A stretch of 64,000 nucleotides of DNA, taken from Rhodococcus antarcticus (GTDB taxonomy: Bacteria; Actinomycetota; Actinomycetes; Mycobacteriales; Mycobacteriaceae). The stretch lies in NCBI RefSeq assembly GCF_026153295.1, contig NZ_CP110615.1, positions 1,860,001-1,924,000 on the forward strand, given 5' to 3'. The notes under the pieces were generated by a model, which made no database searches, was not told the origin of the DNA, and saw only the letters and a program-made list of their open reading frames with translations. Made by a program: the position numbers and the translations under genes. This document shows, one piece after another, positions 33,433-42,581 of the stretch; the first letter of the stretch is position 1, and each line of letters begins with the position of its first letter.

Positions 33433-34113
33433 TCAGGCCTTGGGCGGGGTGAGCACGGTGCCGATGGCGAACACGGTGGCGTTCGCGGTCGGGATGTTGC
33501 CGCAGAGGACCTCGTTGCCGTTGATGAGGGGAGCGGCGGCGGTGCCGGTGATCTTGACCTCGCCACCCTGCACGGACTTGACGGAACCGGCGGCGACCAG
33601 GCCGGCGGCGTCGTAGCGCTTGGGGATGACGTGGTAGGTCAGGATCGTGGTGAGCTGGCCCGACGGGTCGGCCAGGAGCTTGTCGAGGGTGCCGGCCGGC
33701 AGCGCCGTGAAGGCGGAGTCGATCGGGCCGAAGACCGTGTAGGCCGCCTTGGTGTCGTTCAGGGTCGGGACCAGGCCGGCCGCGGTGACCGCTGCGGTGA
33801 GGGTCTTGAACAGCGGGTTGTTGCTGGCGGCGGTGCCGACGGCCGCGTCGACCATGCCGGCCGCGGAGCCGGGGCCCGTGGTGGGGACCTGCGAGCAGGC
33901 CGGGCCGAAGATCTGGTCGATCTTGGTGACGCCGTCGGCCGAGCCGGCGGTGGCGGCCTTCGAGGAGGAGGGCGCCGCGGTGGTGGTCTTGGCGGCAGAT
34001 GCGGTGGTGGAGCTCGACGTCGTGGACGCCGTCTCGCCGCTGCTGCAGGCCGAGATGGTGAGGGTGAGGGCGGCGAGGGCGCCGACTGCCGCGAGGCGCT
34101 GGGTCTTCTTCAC
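33433..34113 (-). CDS. Fasciclin (FAS1) domain lipoprotein
   Basis: This 226-residue secreted lipoprotein resembles mycobacterial MPT83-type proteins. The signal peptide ends in TISAC with the lipid Cys at 23, followed by a Ser/Thr/Ala-rich linker to about 60. A single FAS1 domain follows (YTVFGPIDSAFTALP, LTYHVIPKRYDAA, then the final VFAIGTVLTPP). FAS1 domains mediate adhesion or ligand binding at the cell surface. GTG 34113 was chosen because GGAGG lies eight bases before it; an in-frame ATG at 34128 overlaps that site. No operon partner. Confidence 0.92.
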   Translation of the reverse strand: MKKTQRLAAVGALAALTLTISACSSGETASTTSSSTTASAAKTTTAAPSSSKAATAGSADGVTKIDQIFGPACSQVPTTGPGSAAGMVDAAVGTAASNNPLFKTLTAAVTAAGLVPTLNDTKAAYTVFGPIDSAFTALPAGTLDKLLADPSGQLTTILTYHVIPKRYDAAGLVAAGSVKSVQGGEVKITGTAAAPLINGNEVLCGNIPTANATVFAIGTVLTPPKA

Positions 34114-34454
34114 GAGGAGAACCTCCATGTTGCGGGCCCAGCACGTCCGGGCCGTCGTGTGTACCTACGCACAGCACCCCCCGCCCGGTTCGATCAAGAC
34201 AGCGCCACCGGCAGGACAACGCAGCCCGCCGCCGTCTCCGCACCGAGGTCCCCGACACCCTCGTCCCCGGTGACAGCCCGGGCTACCATCGCCCGGGGCT
34301 GCCGAGGTCCTTCGCTGGGTCACCACGGCAGCCCTTCCCCCTGCCCGCCCCACCAGAGACCACCCGGCTCTCATCCCAACGGCGCCAGCATGTCCCTGGT
34401 CGACAACGACGACGCCGAGTGAGACGACCGGCCTTCACGAGGGGAACACCACCT
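34114..34454. other. Divergent intergenic region fasciclin / beta-propeller gene
   Basis: These 340 bases hold the promoters of two divergent secreted-protein genes. A foldback AGCCCGGGC...GCCCGGGGCT near 34273-34302 includes a TACCAT hexamer that could be a -10 element for the plus-strand gene. No gene was found. Confidence 0.45.
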
Positions 34455-35759
34455 GTGCACCGTTCCGCCAGGGATCTCCCGCCCCGTTCCGGCCAGCCCC
34501 GGACAACGACCTCCCACCGCGCCGGGGGTGGGCACGGCGGGCCCCAGCGCGAGGCCCGTCACCGTTGGCGCCCCCTTCCAGGCCTGGTGCTCGTCCTGAC
34601 GATGGTCATCTCCTGCGGGACGACGAACCCCGACCCCACCACCGCCCTCGACCCCGCGAGCACGTCCACAGCACCCCCGACGACCGGTCCTCCCCCCGAG
34701 GTGTCCACCCCGACCGGCCCGTCGACCGCCCCGGTCAACGTCTACGGCGCCGCCGGGGCGAACATGCTCGACCCGCTCGTGGCGTCGGTGCCACCCCGGG
34801 TCTACGTCCCCAACAGCGACGGCAACACCGTGACCGTCATCGACCCGACGACCTTCACCGTCCTGTTCAGCTACCCCACGGGCAAGGGCCCCCAGCACGT
34901 GGTGCCCAGCCACGACCTCAAGAGCCTGTGGGTCAACAACGACGGGGCCAACACCCTCACCCAGATCGATCCGACGACGGCCAAGCCCACCCGCACCATC
35001 CCCACCGCCCAGCCCTACAACCTGTACTGGACCCCCGACGGGCAGTACGGGATCGTCATGGCGGAGGCAAGCCAGCAGATGACGTTCCTCGACGCCACCA
35101 CCATGGACAAGAAGTTCGCCATCACCACCGACTGCAAGGGACTCAACCACCTCGACTTCTCCGCCGATGGCCGGTACGCCCTCGTCAGCTGCGAGTTCGC
35201 CGGCAAGGTCATCAAGGTGGACATGCTCACCCACCAGCAGGTCGGGACGCTGCCGCTGGGTCCCGCCACCAACATGCCCCAGGACGTGCGCCTGGCCCCC
35301 GACGGGTCCGTGTTCTACGTGGCCGACATGATGGCCGGCGGGGTCTGGGTCGTGAACGGTGCCACCCTCACCGAGGAAGGGTTCATCCCTACCGGCACCG
35401 GCGCCCACGGGATCTACTTCGACCGCCCCGCCCACCGCATGTTCGTCACCAACCGCGGCTCGAACCAGGTGTACGGCAAACCTCACGGCCCCGGCAGCAT
35501 CAGCGTCCTGGACTGGGCCACCCGCACCGTCACCGCCACCTGGCCCATTCCCGGCGGCGGCAGCCCCGACATGGGCAACCTCTCCCCCGACGGCACCCAG
35601 CTCTGGCTCTCCGGCCGCTTCGACAACGAGGTCTACGCCCTGGACACCACCAACGGGGCCCTCCTGGCTCGCATCCCCTCCGGCCCCGCACCGCACGGGC
35701 TGACCTACTGGCCCCAACCAGGCAAATACTCCCTCGGCCACACCGGCATCATGCGATGA
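34455..35759 (+). CDS. YncE-like beta-propeller lipoprotein
   Basis: The 434-residue product has a basic N-terminal stretch, a hydrophobic segment (PGLVLVLTMVIS) and a lipobox-like VISC near 52, then a Thr/Pro-rich linker. From about residue 110 there are seven or so repeats of the type VYVPNSDGNTVTVID, LWVNNDGANTLTQID and MFVTNRGSNQVY, which form a YVTN beta-propeller. Such proteins sit on the outer face of the membrane and bind ligands or partner proteins. The start is uncertain: GTG 34455 follows GAGGGGAAC, while a GTG at 34419 would add 12 residues. The leader is unusually long for a lipoprotein. Confidence 0.8.
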   Translation: MHRSARDLPPRSGQPRTTTSHRAGGGHGGPQREARHRWRPLPGLVLVLTMVISCGTTNPDPTTALDPASTSTAPPTTGPPPEVSTPTGPSTAPVNVYGAAGANMLDPLVASVPPRVYVPNSDGNTVTVIDPTTFTVLFSYPTGKGPQHVVPSHDLKSLWVNNDGANTLTQIDPTTAKPTRTIPTAQPYNLYWTPDGQYGIVMAEASQQMTFLDATTMDKKFAITTDCKGLNHLDFSADGRYALVSCEFAGKVIKVDMLTHQQVGTLPLGPATNMPQDVRLAPDGSVFYVADMMAGGVWVVNGATLTEEGFIPTGTGAHGIYFDRPAHRMFVTNRGSNQVYGKPHGPGSISVLDWATRTVTATWPIPGGGSPDMGNLSPDGTQLWLSGRFDNEVYALDTTNGALLARIPSGPAPHGLTYWPQPGKYSLGHTGIMR

Positions 35760-35991
35760 CACGACACCCGGGTCCGAAAGCGCAGCGGCGGGGGTGGGGA
35801 CAGCAGGGCGACTACGCTGTTGGCTGGATGCAACGCCAGCCGTAGACGGACCCTCGTGCTGACGGGATCCAGATCGGCATCCCTGGCACCCGACCCGGGA
35901 TCCTCTTTCTCAGGCTCACCGCGGTGGGACTGCGCACCCCGCTGGACCCCGCTGCACGAAGTGCCTACCCCCGTCTCCAGGAGCTGACGTC

Positions 35992-37275
35992 ATGCCCCCG
36001 TCCCGCCGCCGCCACCGCCGCCACGCCTCGCTGCTGGTCGTCGCCCTCGCGGGCGTGGTGGCAACCGTCGTGGTCACCGGTCGGGTGCCGATGGCCAGCA
36101 CCCCGTCGGCAGCGGTCACCAGCGCCCCCACCACGACCACCCCCACCACCCCCGCCCCGACGACCGTCCCCGCACGCCCCGCCGCGGTGTCGGTCACCCC
36201 CGGGTGGGATGCATCCGGGGTGGATGTCCTCGCCCCCGTCGCGGTCACCGCGACGAACGGTGTGCTGTCCCGGGTGACCCTCATCGACGACACCGGTGCT
36301 GCCGTCGACGGGACCATGACGCCTAACGGGCTCAGCTGGAACCCGACAGGCCCCCTGGCCTACACGCGCACGTACACCGTCACCGCCCAGAGCACCGGTG
36401 TCGACGGCACCGCCGCCACCACCACCAGCACCTTCAGCACCCTCGCACCGGCCAACCAGACCAAGGTCTACTTCCGCACCACCGGCGGTGGCGTCATCGG
36501 TGACGACCGCACCTATGGCGTCGGAATGATCGTCGTCGCCCACTTCGACGAGCACGTCCCCGACCGGGCGGCCGCGCAGAAGCTGCTGACGGTCACGACG
36601 AACCCCCCGGTGACCGGGGCGTGGAACTGGGTCTCCGACACCGACGCCCACTGGCGACCCGAGAAGTACTACGCGCCCGACACGACGGTGCGTGCCAGCG
36701 CCACCGTGTTCGGCAAGGCTGTCGGCGGCGGGCTCTACGGCCAGGAGGACACCAGCGCCTCCTTCACCGTCGGCGCCTCGCACGTCTCGATCGCAGACGA
36801 CACCACCAAGCAGGTCGAGGTCTACGACAACGGCACCCTCGTGCGCACCATGCCCACCTCCATGGGCATGGGCGGCAGCGAGGTCATCGACGGCCAGACC
36901 ATCTCCTTCTGGACCCAACGCGGCACCTACACCGTGCTGGACAAGGCCAACCCGGTCGTCATGGACTCCTCGACCTTCGGGCTGCCGGTCAACTCCCGAC
37001 TGGGCTACAAGGAGTCGATCAACTGGGCGACCCGCATCAGCAACGACGGCATCTACCTGCACCAGCTCGACGCCACCGTCCCCTACCAGGGCAACACCGA
37101 CACCTCCCACGGCTGCCTCAACCTCAACCAGGCCAACGCCCAGTGGTTCTTCGACTACTCCATCCCCGGCGACATCGTGCAGGTCAAGAACACCGGCGGC
37201 TCACCGCTGACGGTCGCCCAGAACGGCGACTGGTCGCTGTCCTGGGCCGACTGGCAAGCCGGCAGCGCGTACTGA
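35992..37275 (+). CDS. L,D-transpeptidase (YkuD) with Ig-like domains
   Basis: This 427-residue envelope enzyme forms 3-3 cross-links in peptidoglycan, as LdtMt2 does in mycobacteria. A membrane anchor or signal (SLLVVALAGVVATVVV, 13-28) is followed by a Thr/Pro linker, an Ig-like domain pair (about 65-265) and the YkuD catalytic domain. The catalytic motif is intact: His357 in IYLHQLD, His373 and Cys375 in SHGCLNLN. CAGGAG lies before the ATG. A short C-terminal subdomain with WSLSWADWQ matches the LdtMt2-type tail. It follows the propeller gene without obvious co-transcription. Confidence 0.93.
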   Translation: MPPSRRRHRRHASLLVVALAGVVATVVVTGRVPMASTPSAAVTSAPTTTTPTTPAPTTVPARPAAVSVTPGWDASGVDVLAPVAVTATNGVLSRVTLIDDTGAAVDGTMTPNGLSWNPTGPLAYTRTYTVTAQSTGVDGTAATTTSTFSTLAPANQTKVYFRTTGGGVIGDDRTYGVGMIVVAHFDEHVPDRAAAQKLLTVTTNPPVTGAWNWVSDTDAHWRPEKYYAPDTTVRASATVFGKAVGGGLYGQEDTSASFTVGASHVSIADDTTKQVEVYDNGTLVRTMPTSMGMGGSEVIDGQTISFWTQRGTYTVLDKANPVVMDSSTFGLPVNSRLGYKESINWATRISNDGIYLHQLDATVPYQGNTDTSHGCLNLNQANAQWFFDYSIPGDIVQVKNTGGSPLTVAQNGDWSLSWADWQAGSAY

Positions 37276-37497
37276 CCGCACACCCCAACCAGACCGGGCA
37301 CCATCACTGGCCCACGCCCAGCGGCCCTGCACCGTGGCAACCTGACACGAACGAGGACGAGGTGGGATGAACTCGCCGATGCCCCGGAGCGCGTGGGTTG
37401 GCCTCGTCCGCCACGACAACCTCAGCGCCGCCGTCGGCCTCATCGCCACCGACGGACTCGCACTCGCGGCGGCGACGACCTCGCACGCTGCGCAGCG

Positions 37498-39330
37498 TCA
37501 GTTGACGCAGGGGATGCCGCCGCCGTCGACGGGGTTGCCCTGCGGGCCGACGGTGGTCGTCGGTGCGGCACCGCCGGACGTGGCCGCCGGGGGTGGTGTC
37601 CGAAGCGTGGCCGCGTCGGACTGCAGGGTGGGCGAGGCGGTGAACCCGGCGCCGAGGACCACCCGGACCGTGTCGGGGGCCACGGTGCCGTCGGCGCTCG
37701 ACCTGGGCGCCTGAATCAGCCCGGCGATCGCGTCGGCCTGGGCCTTGGCACCGGGCCCGTAGCTGACCGCGGTGTCCCCGGAGCTGGTGTTGCTCACGGT
37801 GCCTCGCGACCACGTTCCCCCGGAGAGGGCCTTGGCGACGTTGCTGGCGACACCGGCCGCGGCACCGGCGTTCACGACGTCGATGGTCAGGGGCCCCGTC
37901 GGTAGCGGCGCGGGTGGTGCCGGTGCCGGACGCAGCCCGAAGGCGACCTGCACCTGCTCGGCGAGCGCGGGCTGGTCGACGACGTTCACCGACTGACCGT
38001 CGATGGTGTCGAAGCGCAGGATCGGCAGCGTGTTGAACTGGACGTTGCCGCCGGTGAGGTTGCTCGCGCGTGGGATGAAGGCACCGATGTCCCACCCGCT
38101 GTCGACCACCACGTCCCTGGCTGCCACGTCGATGAGCGCCTGCAGCTGCCCCACGTTGGTGAACGTGCCTGCGCTGCCGAGCTTGTGGGTGACGGAGGCG
38201 AGGAAGGCCTGCTGGCGGTGGGTGCGGTCGAGGTCACCGTTGTCCAGGCCGTGGCGCTGACGGACGAACGCCAGGGACTGGGCCCCGTTGAGGGTCTGCA
38301 CCCCCGCCGGGAAGTCCGCCCCCGAGTACGGGTCGTTCACCGCCTGGTTCAGGCACACCTGCACCCCGTTCAGCGCGGTCGCGAGGTCGTAGAACCCCGC
38401 CAGGCTGACCTCGGCGAAGTGGTCGATGTGCACCCCCAGGAAGTCCTGCACCGTCTGCAGCGCTTCCTTGCGGCCGGCTTCCCGACCGAGGGCCTCCAGC
38501 TGGTGGCGGTCGGTGGTCCCGGCCTTCACCAGCGCGTCCTCGGTCGCCGCCTTCTTCAGCCCGTACGCCTCCTTGATCTTCACGTGGTCGTTGCCGGGGA
38601 TGTCCCGGACCGCCACGTAGTCATCACGCGGGATGGAGAACGCCGTCACCATGCCCCCGTTGGCGGGGACGTGCATCAGGATGAGGGTGTTGGTGTTGTA
38701 GCCACCCTCCGAACCGTCACCGGCGTGCAGCTGATCCAGCACCGCGGCCGGCAGCGGGTCCCCGTTCTGGTCCAACCTCGTGTCCAGACCCATCAGCAGG
38801 ATGTTCACGTCCGAACCCAGTCGCGCCGCCCCCGCCCCGGCCGGGTCCACCAGCCCGGCCAACGCGTTCGACGTGGTCAGCCCCGACGTCAGGCTGTGCA
38901 GCGCCGTCCACGCGTACCCCGTCCCGGCCAGCACCAGGGCCGACACCACCCCGACCGCCACCCGACGAACCACCACCGACCGGGCGCCCGCCACCATCGT
39001 GGCGACTCTGCTACCGCCGCGTGAACCGCCCTGCTCGGACGAGCCCACAGGACGACGGGAGCCGGCGGCCCCGCGGGGACCAACCGGCGGAACGCCCCCA
39101 CCCCGACCCACCCCCGGCTCACTACTGCCCGAGGGCCCGCGACGGGAGCCCCGCGCCGCATCAGGGCGCTGTGTCCCAGGCCGCTGGACGCCGGGCCGCG
39201 GCGTGCGAGGCGGCGGCGTGCGAGGCGGCTGAGCCGCTTGGCGTCCTCCCACTGGACGGCCGCCGTCCCACGGACCAGGCCCTGGACCTCGGTCGTCCGG
39301 GGCCCGAACCGACCGGTCATCACTCTGCAC
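37498..39330 (-). CDS. LytR-CpsA-Psr family protein with LytR C-terminal domain
   Basis: LCP proteins attach polymers such as arabinogalactan to peptidoglycan from lipid carriers. The 610 residues comprise a Pro/Gly/Arg-rich cytoplasmic N-terminus (to about 135), one membrane helix (VAVGVVSALVLAGTGYAW), the LCP domain with phosphate-binding residues (NILLMGLDTR, SIPRDDYV, FVRQRHGLDNGDLDRTHRQQ) and a LytR_C domain (DVVNAGAAAGVA) to the end. The GTG at 39330 is a tentative start without a clear ribosome-binding site; the frame is open to 39489. It is transcribed against the L,D-transpeptidase gene. Confidence 0.88.
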   Translation of the reverse strand: MQSDDRSVRAPDDRGPGPGPWDGGRPVGGRQAAQPPRTPPPRTPRPGVQRPGTQRPDAARGSRRGPSGSSEPGVGRGGGVPPVGPRGAAGSRRPVGSSEQGGSRGGSRVATMVAGARSVVVRRVAVGVVSALVLAGTGYAWTALHSLTSGLTTSNALAGLVDPAGAGAARLGSDVNILLMGLDTRLDQNGDPLPAAVLDQLHAGDGSEGGYNTNTLILMHVPANGGMVTAFSIPRDDYVAVRDIPGNDHVKIKEAYGLKKAATEDALVKAGTTDRHQLEALGREAGRKEALQTVQDFLGVHIDHFAEVSLAGFYDLATALNGVQVCLNQAVNDPYSGADFPAGVQTLNGAQSLAFVRQRHGLDNGDLDRTHRQQAFLASVTHKLGSAGTFTNVGQLQALIDVAARDVVVDSGWDIGAFIPRASNLTGGNVQFNTLPILRFDTIDGQSVNVVDQPALAEQVQVAFGLRPAPAPPAPLPTGPLTIDVVNAGAAAGVASNVAKALSGGTWSRGTVSNTSSGDTAVSYGPGAKAQADAIAGLIQAPRSSADGTVAPDTVRVVLGAGFTASPTLQSDAATLRTPPPAATSGGAAPTTTVGPQGNPVDGGGIPCVN

Positions 39331-39724
39331 CCCACGAGTTTGCCTGACCTGCGCAGCTGCGTCGTCGCGGCGGCCGCGAGCAGCACCACCAGGATCACGG
39401 CCTCGACTTAGGGCAGCAGGAGCCGGGAGGCCACGCTGAGCCCGCTTCGTCCCACCAGAGCACCTTCGGCACACCTCAATCTGGCGCATTGCGCTGCGAA
39501 CGCTGCGTACGTCTCAGTGACCGATCCTGCACCGGCGCGTCCACCGACTGCTGGTCTGGCGGAGGTTCATGTTGGTGCGCAGCCCCGTCAGCTCGTGCTG
39601 AGCTCATCTCGACATGGCCGTCGGCCCGATGACATGGTCAGACTCGAGGACGAGACTGATGAGATTCTCGGCGCCCCCGCCGAGGTCCCCGTCCGGGTTC
39701 TCTGACTACTGAGGAGGTCACCAC
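39331..39724. other. Intergenic region LCP / HbpS-like gene
   Basis: No gene could be supported in these 394 bases. They lie between divergent genes and must hold both promoters. A GAGGAGG ribosome-binding site for the downstream gene lies at 39711-39717. Confidence 0.45.
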
Positions 39725-40138
39725 ATGGCACGACTCATCTCGCTGGAGCAGGCCGAGGCCATCGTCCGGGCGTGCAAGGCGGAGGCGGACCGCATCGGGC
39801 AGCCGATGAACATCGCGGTGGTGGACGACGGCGCGAACCTGGTGACGTTCAGCTCGATGGACGGCACGAAGCTCGTCGGTGTCGACATCGCCCAGCGCAA
39901 GGCCCTGACAGCGGTCTACTTCCAAGCCGACACGAAGGACCTGGCCGCACTCGTCCAGCCGGGCCAGCCCCTGTTCGGCATCGAGTCCACCTCGGGCGGG
40001 CGGCTGGTCGTCTTCGGTGGCGGCGTCCTGCTTCGGGACGCCTCCGGTGAGGTAGCCGGTGGGGTCGGGGTCAGCGCCGGCAGTGTCGAGCAGGACCACC
40101 AGGTCGCCGACGCCGGACGGGCGGTGTTCGCGCCGTAG
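39725..40138 (+). CDS. GlcG/HbpS-like (DUF336) protein
   Basis: This 137-residue protein belongs to the haem-degrading/haem-binding HbpS-GlcG family. Typical parts are ISLEQAEAIVRACKAEADRIGQPMNIAVVDDGANLV at the N-terminus, the MDG segment (SSMDGTKLVGVDIAQRKALTAV), and the glycine-rich end (GGGVLLRDASGEVAGGVGVSAGSVEQDHQVADA). HbpS of Streptomyces binds haem and senses redox stress; other members accompany glycolate or corrin pathways. There is no signal peptide and no partner gene, so the role here is open. Confidence 0.88.
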   Translation: MARLISLEQAEAIVRACKAEADRIGQPMNIAVVDDGANLVTFSSMDGTKLVGVDIAQRKALTAVYFQADTKDLAALVQPGQPLFGIESTSGGRLVVFGGGVLLRDASGEVAGGVGVSAGSVEQDHQVADAGRAVFAP

Positions 40139-40257
40139 CCGGGACCGGCGGGGCCGAACCCCGCTGGCCACACCACGCGACGAGCTGCACGACCCCTGGG
40201 ACGTGATCGTTTCGCAGCCACTTCCGGTGTGTCCGTGGCGGGCTTAGCGTGTGCAGC

Positions 40258-40576
40258 ATGATCCGCAACGTCGTCGTTGGCCGGCTCCGTCACGCTGACG
40301 ACCCCCTCCCGAGCTGCTGCCGACTCCGCGCAGCTCGACGCCGCCCTGGCCGCTGTCGAGGCGCTGCCCTGCGTCGGACGCGTGTCCAGCCGGGTCGGCC
40401 GCGATGCCGGGCTGCGCGAGGGTGGTTGGGACTTCGCCATCACCAACGACTGGGTCGATGAGGACGCCTACCGCGTCTACGACCTCGACCCCGAGCACAA
40501 CCGGCTGCGCGCCGAGGGCTTCGGTCCTGTGTGCACCGACATCGCCCGCGTGCAGCTGGTCCTGCCCGACGTCTGA
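40258..40576 (+). pseudogene. Dabb (stress-responsive alpha/beta-barrel) protein, frameshifted
   Basis: The Dabb-family N-terminus MIRNVVVGRLR starts at the ATG at 40258, but the rest of the domain (LDAALAAVEALPCVGRVSSRVGRDAGLREGGWDFAITNDW, then DPEHNRLRAEGFGPV) is in the next frame. One extra base, most likely in the run of five C at 40312-40316, would explain it. If the base is a sequencing error the gene is intact at about 105 residues; if real it is a pseudogene. Dabb proteins are small dimers with varied, mostly unknown roles. Confidence 0.75.
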
Positions 40577-41147
40577 GCTCGGCCCGGACGAGCCCGACCA
40601 GCACTCCAACACCCCGCCCGGGTGCTCACGGTGCCGGGCCACCAGGGCCGGGGCCCGGCTGTCGCCGGCGACCCAGGTGCGCAGGGCCGGCTCGACGGCC
40701 CCGACGATGGCCAGGACGTCGGCGTGCACCGCGGCCGGGTCCTGGGCAACGACGGGCGTGTGGTGGGCGACCGGGCGGTTCGACCAGGACCACTCAAGGC
40801 CGTCGTGACTTTCCAGCGATGCTGCGCCGAGTGCCGTGGTCTGCGGACGTCCGCAGACCTCCGCGGCCCGTCGGTACCGTCGAGCGGATGACCACCCCCG
40901 GTGCCGAGCCGGCCGCCGCCCCGCCGTGGGCGCGCAGGTCGTGGTCCCGGCGTGCTCGCTGCTCGCCGGGGCGCTGATCTGGGTGGTGCTGTCGTGGGCC
41001 GGTGTCCTCGTCGTCGTCGTCGTCGTGGCGATGGTCGTCTGGTCAACGGTCGACGGGTCGACGGGTCGACGGGTCGACGGTCGTACCGGCGGATTTTGAC
41101 GGTCGACGAAACAACAAGGGTTTTCGGTGGGTGAAAAGGGGCATCAC
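40577..41147. other. Gene-poor stretch with simple repeat
   Basis: No gene is supported in this 570-base stretch. Several overlapping frames are open because of high GC. A possible tiny membrane protein (hydrophobic ALIWVVLSWAGVLVVVVVVAMVVW encoded at about 40970-41043) would need a frameshift to join the ATG at 40888. A GGGTCGAC octamer array follows. Composition suggests decayed DNA close to the right end of the bracketed segment. Confidence 0.4.
41048..41083. repeat. Tandem GGGTCGAC octamers
   Basis: The 8-base unit GGGTCGAC occurs three times in tandem, flanked by partial units on both sides. The unit includes a SalI-type GTCGAC palindrome. No function is evident. Confidence 0.8.
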
Positions 41148-41336
41148 TCAGGACCCCTGAGGTCGTGAGGGCGCTGCCCACGAGGCGTTTGCCGCTGCGC
41201 GGAACCGTCGAGCGGGAGTCTGGTGGTCCAACAGCTCTCGTGGGTGCGCGTTCCGCAGCTCCGTGATGGCATTGACGTGTTCGTGGCTGTGACGTGAGAG
41301 GTCGGTGTTCTTGGTAGAGAACTGTCGGGCACCCAA
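41148..41336 (-). pseudogene. IS30-family transposase C-terminal fragment
   Basis: The minus-strand frame reads RQFSTKNTDLSRHSHEHVNAI and then ELLDHQTPARRFRA, which matches the C-terminus of IS30 transposases (pattern RQYFPKGTDLS.HS.EHLDAV...LNGRPRKTLGW.TPAERL). Only about 50 codons remain and the DDE core is missing. It is a dead remnant near the right end of the repeat-bracketed segment. Confidence 0.7.
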
Positions 41337-41570
41337 CGGCGTGCCGCCTCCTTACCCGCTCCGGCTGCCCTGGCGGACACGTGGAGACTTCACCCGTTCG
41401 CAAGGAGGACAACACGCGCACACCCGTGGGCGAACTTCTCTGCAGGCACATCAACACCACCCCCGATCGGACGTCGCGTCGATCGCTGGAACCCAGGGGG
41501 CGGCGAGTGGGCAACCGATCGAGACGTCGTCCCGCGAAAGCTCGCTCGCCGCGCCCACACGACCTCGATC

Positions 41571-41657
41571 GCGCTGCCCGACGGCACCGTCGTCCACCCC
41601 CGCCACGGTCGGGACACCAACCTCGGCGTGGAGCGCCCCCAGCTCGCGGAGTGGCGC
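41571..41657 (+). repeat. Right copy of 87-bp direct repeat, decayed hydrolase 3' end
   Basis: This fragment repeats 14008-14094 with four mismatches and identity over the last 48 bases. Its frame encodes [29 protein letters not shown], where the metal-ligand motif PGHGRD has become PRHGRD and the normal stop codon is lost. No other part of the hydrolase gene is found beside it. Confidence 0.85.
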
Positions 41658-41744
41658 GTGCGAATGGTGACTGCGGCGCCGTGCCGGCTCCGAGCGGGCT
41701 ACGTTCGCACGGCCCACGACCGGAACCCACGTCAGGAGCCCATC

Positions 41745-42542
41745 ATGTCGAACGACCCCGCAGCCGTCCCGTCCGGCACGCTCGTCGGCAAGGTCGTCGT
41801 GGTGACCGGCGGCAACAGCGGCATCGGTGCGGCGATCGTGCGGGCCGCCGCCGCGGAGGGGGCCAGCGTGGTCATCGACTACGTCACTCACGCCGACGAC
41901 ACCACGGATCTCGTCGCCGAGGTCGAGGCGGCCGGCGGCCGTGCGGTCGGGGTGCAGGCCGACGTGTCCAAGGTAGCCGACCTGCAGACCATGATCGCGA
42001 CGGCGGTCGAGACGTACGGGCGCCTGGACGTGCTGGTCAACAACGCCGGCATCGAGACCCGTACCGCTCTGCTCGACACCTCCGAGGACGACTTCGACGA
42101 GGTCGTGGCGGTGAACCTGAAGAGCGCGTTCTTCGGCACGAAGCTCGCCGCCCAGCAGTTCGTCGCCCAGGGCGGCGGCGGCCTCGTCCTGAACATCTCC
42201 TCCGTCCACGAGGACTGGCCCATGCCGGGCAACATCGCCTACTGCGTGTCCAAGGGCGGCATCCGCATGCTGACCCGCACGGCCGGGGTCGAGCTCGGCG
42301 AGCACGGCATCCGCGTCGTGAACATCGCCCCAGGCGCCGTCAGCACCCCCATCAACACCAGCACCGAGAACGACCCGGCCAAGAAGGCGAAGCTCGACGC
42401 CGCGATCCCTCTCGGCCGGATGGCACAGGCCTCCGAGATCGCCGACGTCGTGGTCTTCCTGGCCTCCGGCAAGGCGGGCTACATGACCGCCACCACCGTG
42501 GTCGTCGACGGCGGGATCATGCAGGGCAGCGTCGGGCTGTAG
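41745..42542 (+). CDS. Short-chain dehydrogenase/reductase
   Basis: The 265-residue NAD(P)-dependent enzyme is a classical SDR close to glucose 1-dehydrogenases. It has the cofactor motif TGGNSGIG near 21-28, NNAG near 99, the catalytic Ser in NISSVH, and the YCVSKGG active site (Tyr and Lys) near 167-171. AGGAG lies before the ATG at 41745. It begins 87 bases after the decayed repeat, so it is the first intact gene outside the bracketed segment. The substrate is unknown. Confidence 0.9.
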   Translation: MSNDPAAVPSGTLVGKVVVVTGGNSGIGAAIVRAAAAEGASVVIDYVTHADDTTDLVAEVEAAGGRAVGVQADVSKVADLQTMIATAVETYGRLDVLVNNAGIETRTALLDTSEDDFDEVVAVNLKSAFFGTKLAAQQFVAQGGGGLVLNISSVHEDWPMPGNIAYCVSKGGIRMLTRTAGVELGEHGIRVVNIAPGAVSTPINTSTENDPAKKAKLDAAIPLGRMAQASEIADVVVFLASGKAGYMTATTVVVDGGIMQGSVGL

Positions 42543-42581
42543 GTGTCGGCGCAGCGCCACCCCGCGCCCGTCGACGATCGG

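Noticed and set aside
37367-37714. Plus-strand frame starting after the L,D-transpeptidase gene
   Set aside because: Most of it lies antisense to the LCP gene and shows no recognisable domain.
40244-40729. Minus-strand open frame with a plausible-looking N-terminus
   Set aside because: It overlaps the Dabb remnant, has no ribosome-binding site, and its second half is the shadow of that gene.
40888-41043. Small membrane protein before the GTCGAC repeats
   Set aside because: The hydrophobic stretch and the only plausible ATG are in different frames, and no family is recognised.
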